The notes beneath the pieces are model-generated. The model was not told the origin of the DNA and did not search any database. It was given only the letters and a program-made list of their open reading frames with translations. The translations under genes and the position numbers were made by a program. A DNA stretch of 64,000 nucleotides from Paenibacillus sp. FSL K6-1330. Lineage in GTDB: Bacteria; Bacillota; Bacilli; Paenibacillales; Paenibacillaceae. Location of the stretch: contig NZ_CP150269.1 in the NCBI RefSeq assembly GCF_037976825.1, positions 3,609,501 to 3,673,500 on the forward strand, read 5' to 3'. This document shows, piece by piece, positions 17,822 through 25,403 of the stretch (within the stretch, counting starts at the first letter, position 1; each line of letters starts with the position of its first letter).

Positions 17822-19384
17822 TTGTCGTTTATAGTACTTAAGCTCCTATTTGTTCCCTTGATATCGGTTTTTATCATGGTGTCGTCGGTTTATCTTGGAT
17901 ATCAAACGTCAATCCCTTGGATGCTGCTCACGGCATCGTTACTGTATGCATCCGTCATTTTGGATCGAAAGTTCGAATGGCTTCGCATTCTTCAATTTCT
18001 CTTTCTCGGGGCGTTTCATTATGTTAGCCAATTGAATTGGTGTATCTTGCTGTATTACATACTTATCATCAATCTCATTCATAAAAAGGAGCGTTTCATA
18101 GAAACGATGCCGCTGTGCCTCCTTATGGTACTTCAATATTCTATTATTCGTCTGACTTACGTGCCTTTTACAAAGTACAATATTCTGGTTTCGGTGTTTG
18201 ATTGCTTAGCATCCTTTGTCGTCGTGATTTCCTTTCATTTTGTTAACTTTCTCGAATCGGAAAAGAAGAAATTATATAAGCAAAACGATTACCTGACCTA
18301 TCATGATCCCTTGACGGGACTTCTGAATTATGATGGATATTTGCATAAAGTTCAGCATCTCATTGAGGTGAATAAGCCCTTTCAGTTGGTGTTACTGGAC
18401 ATCAACAACTTCAAATCGTTAAATGCCAAGGACATCTCCACAGCCAATGAGATTCTAATCAGTTTCTCACGGGCAGTGCGCAAACTGTTCCGAAACGATA
18501 TGCTGGCAGCCTCCCGATATGCGGGAGACCGCTTTGCCATACTGCTGCCCGAGCATGTCAACATCGACAGCAGCATGTTCAAATTTGAAAATATCGGCGT
18601 ACAGGTGACCTATAGCATCACTTGTTACCCGCATGAAGCCTTAACTTATCAAGAGATGATCAGCACGGCAGAAGACAGGATATTTCAAATGCGGCGTAAT
18701 TCCTGGATGAGAAGCCAGGAGGAGATGATCCGGACGGAAAAGATGAAGATGGTGGGGGAGTTGGCAGCCGGGATGGCCCATGAGATTCGAAATCCCCTTA
18801 CCTCCATTAAAGGGTTTATTCAACTCTCCAAAAATCAAAGTTATAACATTCAGCCCTGGTATGAAGTCATAATGGGGGAGATTACGCGGGTAGGGGAGCT
18901 GACGGCAGAATTTCTACACTTCTCAAAACCCCATGCCAGCAATATGAGGGTAGAATCCCTTATGGACTGTATGACACGAGTCTATTCGTTGTGTGAATCC
19001 GAAGCCGCTTCACATGGACATTTATTTATGCTGGATGTAAGCGATGAACCGATCCAGATCGTCATGGATCGTGATAAGATCATCCAGGTGCTGATTAACC
19101 TGATCCGTAATTCCTTTCAAGCGATGGAGCACACCGGCTCCGTCAGAATCTCGCTCAGAGCGGAAGAACGAATGGCTGTCGTGGAAATTCAGGACACCGG
19201 AAAAGGCATTGCCGATGAAAATCTGGCCAAGATATTTGACCCGTTTTATACAACCAAAGAAGAAGGAACCGGCCTTGGGCTGTCGTTGTGTCAAAAAATT
19301 GTGGAGGACCATGGGGGCAGAATAACGGTGCACAGTGAGCTAGGGATTGGCACGACGTTTACCCTGCGGATTCCACTCGCTTAG
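17822..19384 (+). CDS. Membrane histidine kinase with degenerate GGDEF domain
   Basis: The 520-residue protein has about six N-terminal membrane helices (residues 1-150), a GGDEF-like domain (about 160-285, HDPLTGLLNYDGYL) and a C-terminal kinase. The GGDEF signature reads AGDRF at 234-238, so cyclase activity is unlikely. The kinase has H-box AHEIRNPLTSIKGF with His320, N-box LINLIRNSFQAME, DTGKGI and TKEEGTGLGLSLC. It resembles sporulation phosphorelay kinases that have no adjacent response regulator; none is nearby here. Start is TTG with AGGAGTGA about 8 nt upstream. Confidence 0.88.
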   Translation: MSFIVLKLLFVPLISVFIMVSSVYLGYQTSIPWMLLTASLLYASVILDRKFEWLRILQFLFLGAFHYVSQLNWCILLYYILIINLIHKKERFIETMPLCLLMVLQYSIIRLTYVPFTKYNILVSVFDCLASFVVVISFHFVNFLESEKKKLYKQNDYLTYHDPLTGLLNYDGYLHKVQHLIEVNKPFQLVLLDINNFKSLNAKDISTANEILISFSRAVRKLFRNDMLAASRYAGDRFAILLPEHVNIDSSMFKFENIGVQVTYSITCYPHEALTYQEMISTAEDRIFQMRRNSWMRSQEEMIRTEKMKMVGELAAGMAHEIRNPLTSIKGFIQLSKNQSYNIQPWYEVIMGEITRVGELTAEFLHFSKPHASNMRVESLMDCMTRVYSLCESEAASHGHLFMLDVSDEPIQIVMDRDKIIQVLINLIRNSFQAMEHTGSVRISLRAEERMAVVEIQDTGKGIADENLAKIFDPFYTTKEEGTGLGLSLCQKIVEDHGGRITVHSELGIGTTFTLRIPLA

Positions 19385-19412
19385 AAAAAATGGATGGCAA
19401 TCTACCGAAATA

Positions 19413-19429
19413 TATCCTATGATAGGATA
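19413..19429. promoter_or_regulatory. 17-bp palindrome upstream of the MFS exporter gene
   Basis: TATCCTA-TGA-TAGGATA is a perfect dyad with 7-bp arms. It lies in the 127-bp gap between the kinase stop and the exporter start, a typical place for a drug-responsive repressor operator. No regulator gene is adjacent. Confidence 0.4.
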
Positions 19430-19433
19430 GCTA

Positions 19434-19460
19434 TTTAGCAATCCAAGATGGTTTGCTAAA
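19434..19460 (+). promoter_or_regulatory. Stem-loop in MFS leader or weak terminator of the kinase gene
   Basis: TTTAGCAA and TTGCTAAA form a perfect 8-bp stem with an 11-nt loop, followed by ATTTTATT. It could end the kinase transcript or sit in the exporter leader. Confidence 0.4.
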
Positions 19461-19511
19461 ATTTTATTACTCATGCATCAATGTGTTGCAGGAAAGGAAG
19501 TAACAGATCGT

Positions 19512-20762
19512 ATGTCGATGTCCACAAATGAAGCCGGTTCAGCCATGGTTCTAACTCGCAGGAAGAGGCTTCAGTTTGCCTTGATTCTCGGATCTCTTTC
19601 GGCTTTCGGGCCACTTTCCGTTGATATGTATTTACCTGCACTGCCGAAGCTCTCCGAAAGTTTGGGATCTCCAGCATCGTTGGCCCAATTAAGCCTGACG
19701 GCATTTTTACTTGGTCTTGCTCTGGGACAGCTTGTAGCAGGCCCGCTCAGCGATATCCGGGGGAGAAAAGCACCACTTATTATATCCTTGATTATTTATT
19801 CGATTACCTCCTTGCTGTGCGCGTTTGCTCCAACGATATGGGTTCTGGTTGCGCTTCGATTCGTGCAGGGAGCAAGCGGAGCAGCCGGTATCGTCATATC
19901 CAGGGCTGTCGTCCGGGATTTATACACCGGTTCGGAGCTGACCAAATTTTTTACGTTGCTGATGCTGATTAATGGATTGGCACCTATTATCGCTCCTGTA
20001 TTCGGGGCGTTTATCCTTAATTTCGTCTCTTGGCGCGGAGTTTTTGTCGTCCTGTTCCTAATTGGATTGCTGATGCTGCTCGCTGTATGGTTTGGTCTTC
20101 CGGAAACGCTCACTCGGGAGAAAAGGGCAAGCGGAGGGATTAAACAAACATTCCGTACCTTCGGCACGCTGGTGCGGGACCGCGTATTTGTCGGCTATGC
20201 GCTTTCTCAAGCGTTCGTATCCGCCGCGATGTTTGCGTATATCTCGGGGTCACCTTTCGTGCTGCAGGATATCTTTGGCGTATCCCCTCAAATGTACAGT
20301 CTGTTCTTTGCCGTTAATGGGGTTGGCATTGTCCTGTTCTCTCAAATTACGGGCAGATTGGCCTCCCGCACAGGGGAAACCAAATTGTTGACAACGGGTC
20401 TTGTCATTGCGGCCTTTGGCGGCACTTCGCTGTTCGCGATCACATGGCTTGGTGGCGGATTGCTGCTGATTGCACCGATGCTGTTCCTGATTGTTTCTGC
20501 CGTCGGCATGGTCAGTGCAACGACTACGTCACTGGCGATGCAGAAGCAAGCAGCCCACACTTCAGGCAGTGCGTCCGCACTTCTTGGATTACTGCCATTG
20601 TTATTAGGTGCAGCCGCAAGTCCACTTGTAGGCCTGGGAGACGGAACTACTGCTGTCCCAATGGGAACGGTCATCGGGATTGCAGAATTGCTGGCCGTAA
20701 GCTCGTTTTTGTTCCTTGTTATGCCCTTTAGTCATAGGAAAGAGACGCCAGTGTCCTTGTAA
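19512..20762 (+). CDS. MFS drug exporter, Bcr/CflA family
   Basis: The 416-residue major facilitator has twelve predicted helices. The N-terminal SAFGPLSVDMYLPALPKLSE is the Bcr/CflA hallmark, the cytoplasmic loop 2-3 carries GPLSDIRGRKAPL, and RFVQGASGAAGIVISRAVVR marks the antiporter-type helix 5 region. The family exports drugs such as bicyclomycin, sulfonamides or chloramphenicol by proton antiport. The start at 19512 follows AGGAAAGGAAG; a longer in-frame ATG at 19473 has no ribosome site. It stands alone between palindromic leader elements and a terminator. Confidence 0.92.
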   Translation: MSMSTNEAGSAMVLTRRKRLQFALILGSLSAFGPLSVDMYLPALPKLSESLGSPASLAQLSLTAFLLGLALGQLVAGPLSDIRGRKAPLIISLIIYSITSLLCAFAPTIWVLVALRFVQGASGAAGIVISRAVVRDLYTGSELTKFFTLLMLINGLAPIIAPVFGAFILNFVSWRGVFVVLFLIGLLMLLAVWFGLPETLTREKRASGGIKQTFRTFGTLVRDRVFVGYALSQAFVSAAMFAYISGSPFVLQDIFGVSPQMYSLFFAVNGVGIVLFSQITGRLASRTGETKLLTTGLVIAAFGGTSLFAITWLGGGLLLIAPMLFLIVSAVGMVSATTTSLAMQKQAAHTSGSASALLGLLPLLLGAAASPLVGLGDGTTAVPMGTVIGIAELLAVSSFLFLVMPFSHRKETPVSL

Positions 20763-20779
20763 AATAAGTCATAACATAC

Positions 20780-20816
20780 AAAAGAAACCCACACTTCATG
20801 GTGAGGGTTTCTTTTG
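20780..20816 (+). terminator. Rho-independent terminator
   Basis: AAAAGAAACCC pairs with GGGTTTCTTTT around a 14-nt loop. It terminates the MFS gene. Confidence 0.85.
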
Positions 20817-20938
20817 TTTATAAAACAATCTGAATGAATTACCTGCAATGCAATCATAATACCAGAGAGTAAACGAAACCGGACATATCACGTAAACGCC
20901 AATAGAGAAAAACACAACGATAAAGCAGGTGAACCAGC

Positions 20939-21871
20939 TTGAGATGGATGTCAGCCCTTGGTCTATTGTTTATGCTCCTGCAAGGGGATGAACCGGATAA
21001 CAGCGATTTAATGATAACGCAAGAAGGCAAAGTCATGGCAAGCGTGAGCCGAAGTGACCATGCGCTTGATGTTTTCCCATTGCTGGATATGGATAAATAC
21101 AATCAATGGGTAGATGCGCTTGATCGGAAAACCTATATGGAAGCCCGGAACGCCCGGATTGGCAGCAATGGTCAAATCATTCCCGGGCAGAATGGTCATA
21201 GACTGGATCGACGCAAACTGCTGGAGCAATATTATTCCTATTGGTACGGCACTGGGGGTGCTACCGTCGAAGCCCCGAGGTATCCGATTTATCCGAAGGT
21301 GGATACGGAGCTTTTGGCCTCCCTTCGGGTGAAGCCGATAGGTTACTATGTCACCTATTTTAATTCCAACAACAAAAATCGTTCCCATAATATCGCGTTA
21401 GCCGCTCAGGCGATTGACAGTGCAGTCGTGTTTCCCGGAGAAACCTTCTCTTTTAATCAGGTGGTTGGCATTAGAACGGTGGACAGAGGGTACAAACGTG
21501 CTGGCGTTATTGTCAGAGGCGAATTATCGGAGGGGGTGGGGGGAGGGATCTGTCAGGTCTCTTCCACACTGTATAATGCTATTGACCGTGCAGGCTTGCA
21601 GATTGTAAAGCGATACTCTCACAGCCGGAACGTACCTTATGTGCTGCCGGGGCGCGATGCTACGGTGAGCTGGGGAGGACCTGATTTTGTTTTTCAGAAC
21701 GCCTATAATCAGCCCATCCTCATCCGCGCATTCGGTAATGGGGGGAGAATGACCGTTGCCATCTACTCTTCTGAACTCATTGAATATAAGCCGCGTAATG
21801 TACCGAGCATATCCAACGTGCTGCCGCAGGAGACGAGTGACACCAATCATAATCCGGTTAACGGTGATTAA
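20939..21871 (+). CDS. VanW family protein
   Basis: The 310-residue protein begins with a short hydrophobic stretch, has a middle region of about 100 residues with partial similarity to peptidoglycan-binding modules, and a C-terminal VanW domain (about 125-290). VanW signatures are FNQVVGIRTVDRGYKRAGV, VGGGICQVSSTLYNAIDRAG and HSRNVPYVLPGRDATVSWGG. VanW occurs near vancomycin-resistance genes and widely in Firmicutes as a cell-envelope protein, but its activity is unsettled. The start is uncertain: TTG at 20939 has AGGTG upstream; ATG at 20948 is the alternative. Its last 4 bp overlap the convergent CtaG gene. Confidence 0.82.
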   Translation: MRWMSALGLLFMLLQGDEPDNSDLMITQEGKVMASVSRSDHALDVFPLLDMDKYNQWVDALDRKTYMEARNARIGSNGQIIPGQNGHRLDRRKLLEQYYSYWYGTGGATVEAPRYPIYPKVDTELLASLRVKPIGYYVTYFNSNNKNRSHNIALAAQAIDSAVVFPGETFSFNQVVGIRTVDRGYKRAGVIVRGELSEGVGGGICQVSSTLYNAIDRAGLQIVKRYSHSRNVPYVLPGRDATVSWGGPDFVFQNAYNQPILIRAFGNGGRMTVAIYSSELIEYKPRNVPSISNVLPQETSDTNHNPVNGD

Positions 21872-22695
21872 TCCAAGGTTTGGAGCATGGATGCAGCAGG
21901 TCGCGGGCGTACTGACTTATACCATTGCATACACAGCCAATACACTAGAAAGAGATCAATCGCGTCGCCGCCGTAATACATCAGCATTCCGCCCAGCTCG
22001 GCCTGTTCCGAAGAGGCGCCGTCTGGCGGATAGGCATATATGTATTTGGAGAGTATCCCATGCCCGGCCATGGCGATCATCAGGATGATCGCACGAGTCT
22101 GAAAGCTGAGACGATGCGGAGCCACATCCACATAGAGCAAAGAAACCGTAAATAAATACCCCGCTGCAAAAACATGGAAATGCACGACGATATACAGCAA
22201 AAGGCTATGGTGCATGGCCATGAATAAGCCGGTTGTGTACAAAACCCATAGTCCACCGATATTCAGCAAGGTCGCTGCTGCCGGATGAGCAACGATTTGG
22301 GCCGGTTTGCTCTTCAGCAAACGAGTGATCCGTCTGGCAAGAGGAACTGGAGTCGACCTGAGGAGCAGCGTCATCGGTGCGGAGAATGCAATCAACAGCG
22401 GCCCCAGCATTCCGAGCAGCAGATGTCCAAGCATATGGATCATAAAGTTCGTAGTGGAGAGTCGCGCTAGCGGACCAATCAGCGACAAACCAATGCAAAG
22501 CATTCCCACAACCCAACAAACATAACGATGGAGCGGCCAATTTCGGTAGTTTCGATTGGAGATCGCAGCAGCAACCATATATAGAAGAATGAGAAGCGCA
22601 AAGATTAAGCCACCCATGATCCATTCCCATGAGGTCCACGAAGCAGGGCCTCCAGACATTCCAGCCCCATGAACAAGCGTATGGTTACTCATCAT
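21868..22695 (-). CDS. ctaG: CtaG-type cytochrome c oxidase assembly factor
   Basis: The 275-residue multi-pass membrane protein belongs to the caa3_CtaG family, needed for maturation of caa3-type terminal oxidase, probably in copper delivery. About seven helices carry membrane histidines, including FMIHMLGHLLLGMLGPLL, VHFHVFAAGYLF and HRLSFQTRAIILMIAMAGHG. The start ATG follows GGGAGG. The DUF2243 gene is 4 nt upstream, so the two form an operon. No oxidase genes lie in the window. Confidence 0.9.
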   Translation of the reverse strand: MMSNHTLVHGAGMSGGPASWTSWEWIMGGLIFALLILLYMVAAAISNRNYRNWPLHRYVCWVVGMLCIGLSLIGPLARLSTTNFMIHMLGHLLLGMLGPLLIAFSAPMTLLLRSTPVPLARRITRLLKSKPAQIVAHPAAATLLNIGGLWVLYTTGLFMAMHHSLLLYIVVHFHVFAAGYLFTVSLLYVDVAPHRLSFQTRAIILMIAMAGHGILSKYIYAYPPDGASSEQAELGGMLMYYGGDAIDLFLVYWLCMQWYKSVRPRPAASMLQTLD

Positions 22696-22699
22696 GAGG

Positions 22700-23188
22700 T
22701 CAGGCCTCCCTGGATAGAGTTCGGTTTTGAGTTCGCACGATGAGAATTATACCAACTAGGATCATGCCCACAGCAATCAGGTTCCAGACCCAATCGTAGG
22801 GACGGATATCTACGTTATAACGAATCTGATGCAGCCGCATCCATTTATGCTGAATAATACCATCATACAGCTGGAAGGCGCCGCCTCCAAGCAGGATACC
22901 TCCAATCCACCGTTTCAACCAGAACGCATGCCGGCGGTGCAGATCGGCAAGCATGAACGAAGAGCCGATGGTCGCGAACCAGCTGAACGCGTGAAACAGT
23001 CCATCGGAGACAAGTCCAATATCGCTTGTAGACTTATCGTAGAAATGATGCCAGTGCAGCAATTGGTGGAACACAGCCTCATCGATAAAACCGACCAGAC
23101 CTAATCCGAATAAAATTCCTGACCATACATTACGCGCGGAGTATCTTATGCGCTGAGATTGATTTTCTTTGGTTTTAGCAGACTTCAT
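22700..23188 (-). CDS. DUF2243 membrane protein
   Basis: The 162-residue protein has four predicted helices. Family features visible are GLVGFIDEAVFHQLLHWHHF, the HAFSWFATIGSSFMLADL helix and GGAFQLYDGIIQHKWMRLHQ. DUF2243 genes are commonly paired with ctaG, as here (4-nt gap), and the conserved His residues suggest metal or heme chemistry, but the function is unknown. Upstream the ribosome site is weak (GAAAGAAG). Confidence 0.85.
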   Translation of the reverse strand: MKSAKTKENQSQRIRYSARNVWSGILFGLGLVGFIDEAVFHQLLHWHHFYDKSTSDIGLVSDGLFHAFSWFATIGSSFMLADLHRRHAFWLKRWIGGILLGGGAFQLYDGIIQHKWMRLHQIRYNVDIRPYDWVWNLIAVGMILVGIILIVRTQNRTLSREA

Positions 23189-23284
23189 TCGGCTCAGCTT
23201 CTTTCATTTAATGAAAACTTTGAGGTGTTTCGTTCTAAAAGGGTTCTACTAATTAATTTTACCCATTTTTGCCATATCAATAAC

Positions 23285-23310
23285 CCCTAGTCATGGAGCT
23301 TGGACTAGGG
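23285..23310. other. Stem-loop in intergenic region
   Basis: CCCTAGTC and GACTAGGG form a perfect 8-bp stem with a 10-nt loop between the DUF2243 promoter region and the monooxygenase remnant. There is only a weak T-run, so a terminator role for the remnant is possible but not clear. Confidence 0.4.
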
Positions 23311-23378
23311 ATCGATTTATTCCTTATTTAAGATTTAGGATCCGCTATCGTAGGATTTGACTTAACGAAACCGTTGGT

Positions 23379-23846
23379 TTACTGGATGTCCATGAAATGC
23401 TTTATAAGCTTTGGTGGGGTCATCGCGGTTTGAAGGAAGGCGTTCTCATCGATGAGTGCAAACCGATCCATATCGATTCGTTCATATATAGGAGGCAAAT
23501 GCTCTTCAATTAGATTCGCCATACGTGCCACAAATTCGGAAGAGTTCTTGATGCCTTTAAAAACATCCAATATCCCCTCAGGCACAGCTTCAATGAATAA
23601 GATGGTGGCACGACCTGTATCGGTAATAGCGGGAATCTCGAACATTTCACCGCTCCCAGGAAGAACTGTAATGGAAATACCTTCAGGCTCCACGGGCTGT
23701 ACTCCGGTAAAATAACCAACGATGCATTTTCTCTGAGGAGCTTGGTAGGGAGTGAGTCCCGTTTCTACAGGAAAGGGTGCCAGCGGCCCGGTCTTTCCCG
23801 TTGTGTCGATGATGAGATTGCCGGCATATGAACTAAGGGATTCATG
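23379..23846 (-). pseudogene. Remnant of a flavin-dependent monooxygenase (StyA/PHBH-like)
   Basis: About 155 codons survive of a FAD-dependent monooxygenase that is normally about 400-430 residues. The readable part runs from YAGNLIIDTTGKTGPLAPF through RKCIVGYFTGVQPVEPEG to the end at 23379. It has no start codon before an internal Met, and an in-frame TAA closes the frame upstream at about 23847. The N-terminal FAD-binding GxGxxG part and the C-terminal GD motif are both absent. Just upstream of the broken 5' end lies the palindrome at 23867-23888. The family call is by eye and moderately sure. Confidence 0.65.
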
Positions 23847-23863
23847 TTAATATAATGAAGTTT

Positions 23864-23890
23864 AGTTTACATAATAATTAATATGTAACC
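23864..23890 (+). repeat. dif-like palindromic site, copy A
   Basis: A 22-bp palindrome (TTACATA, 8-nt centre ATAATTAA, TATGTAA) sits within a 27-nt block that is 24/27 identical to a second copy at 58872-58898 in the same orientation. The first 11 bases, AGTTTACATAA, equal the XerD-side arm of the B. subtilis dif site as I remember it. The two copies differ mainly in the central bases. It lies between the P450 terminator and the truncated monooxygenase. Confidence 0.6.
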
Positions 23891-23910
23891 AATAAGACTG
23901 CAACATAGTC

Positions 23911-23944
23911 AAAAGGCGAATCCTGTTAGGGATTCGCCTTTTTC
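23911..23944 (-). terminator. Terminator of the P450 gene
   Basis: AAAAGGCGAATCC pairs with GGATTCGCCTTTTT around a short loop (13-bp stem). T-runs exist on both strands. It lies 30 nt after the P450 stop. Confidence 0.85.
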
Positions 23945-23973
23945 ATGGAAGAAGTCATTCATGTTGTTGCACA

Positions 23974-25170
23974 TTAGGCATGAAGTGAAATCGGAATTTC
24001 CTTTACACCGCGGACAATCATACCCGGTCTCCATTCAAGCTCATCGATGTCCCGTTGCAGCTCAAAGTTGGGGTAGCGGTGGAGCAGCGTGTTGATTGCG
24101 ATTTCACCCTCCAGTCTGGCAAGGGGAGCTCCCAGGCAGAGATGAATCCCTTTGCCAAAGGCTAAATGCTGGCTCTTCTCCCGGGTAATATCAAAGATAT
24201 CCGGGTCCTCAAATTGTGAGGCATCGCGATTAGCGGAGTTCAAAGCGATGACAACCAAGTCGCCTTTCTTCATATGAACACCATGAAAATCCATATCCTC
24301 CGCCGCGAAGCGGGAGGTGCTGAATTCAACGGGACCGTTGTAGCGAAGCATTTCCTCAATCGCACCATGAATGAGTTCGGGTTGTTCCTGCAGAAGCTTG
24401 CGTTGTTCGGGATGCTCCAATAAGGCAAGCACACCATTACCGATCAGGTTTACCGTCGTTTCATGACCGGCTATGATCATCAGGGTGACGACGCCATATA
24501 ACTCCTGTTCGGATAAGCGATCACCCTGATTCTCGGCAATGACAAGCTGACTGATCATATCATCGCCCGGCTGTTCGCGAACCTTGGCAAACCAATCCTT
24601 CAAATAAGCGATAAATTCATTCATATGCTGGACGACTTGCTCGTTCATTTCCTGGTTGGAAGCGCCGATGATGGAGTTGGACCATATCCGAAACTTGTCT
24701 TGGTCCTCCGTAGGCACGCCAAGGATTTCACTTATCACGATAATAGGAAGTTTGAACGCATATTCATCAATGAGATCTATGGTTTCTTTGGAGGAGACAG
24801 CATCCAGCAGGTTGTCCGCGATCTCTTGAATATGGTCCCGCATATCCGCAATTCGCTGCGGAGTAAAGCCCTTTTGGACTAATCCGCGAAGCCGTTTGTG
24901 ATCCGGCGGATCGGAGAACAGCATATTAGTGCTGAACACGCTAGTCTGTTCCTGCCCCATTGCTTTAGCGACGTCTTTACTAAATCGGACATCCTTGAGC
25001 GCTTCAACAGCTTCCTCGTAATTGCTGATCAGCCAGCCGAAACGTCCATCGGGAAATTGCAGATTCAGTATGGGATCGCTTTGCCTCAATTTCTCGTATA
25101 CAGGATAAGGGTTATGGGTAAATTCCTTCGTAAACAATGCATTTTTCAGAGATTCGTTCGCATTTGTCAT
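23974..25170 (-). CDS. Cytochrome P450
   Basis: The 398-residue soluble bacterial P450 inserts one oxygen atom into an organic substrate using electrons from a ferredoxin or flavodoxin. The heme-binding loop FGKGIHLCLGAPLARLEG supplies Cys345 as axial ligand. The I-helix oxygen-activating motif is IAGHETT. The ExxR motif is present in altered form near FSTSRFAAEDMDFHG. It resembles the CYP107 group (YjiB/BioI-like). No redox partner or biosynthetic cluster is adjacent. The ATG follows GAGAGGAGA. Confidence 0.94.
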   Translation of the reverse strand: MTNANESLKNALFTKEFTHNPYPVYEKLRQSDPILNLQFPDGRFGWLISNYEEAVEALKDVRFSKDVAKAMGQEQTSVFSTNMLFSDPPDHKRLRGLVQKGFTPQRIADMRDHIQEIADNLLDAVSSKETIDLIDEYAFKLPIIVISEILGVPTEDQDKFRIWSNSIIGASNQEMNEQVVQHMNEFIAYLKDWFAKVREQPGDDMISQLVIAENQGDRLSEQELYGVVTLMIIAGHETTVNLIGNGVLALLEHPEQRKLLQEQPELIHGAIEEMLRYNGPVEFSTSRFAAEDMDFHGVHMKKGDLVVIALNSANRDASQFEDPDIFDITREKSQHLAFGKGIHLCLGAPLARLEGEIAINTLLHRYPNFELQRDIDELEWRPGMIVRGVKEIPISLHA

Positions 25171-25403
25171 ATAGGGTCTCCTCTCGAAAATGATAGTTTC
25201 CTATCCAGTATAAGGGAAGGAGAAGGAGATAACCAATTTACGGATGAAATGCCGACAGTCTCCAAATGATTGTTTTTATCAAACTTGTGATGGGAATGGT
25301 GTTCAAGATTGACTCTAAAAAGTGCCTTTTGGTCTACTGACTATACGTCGTTTTCTTTGTTATATTGGATCATATCTGAAGGGATGAAAGGGGGATTAAA
25401 GCG

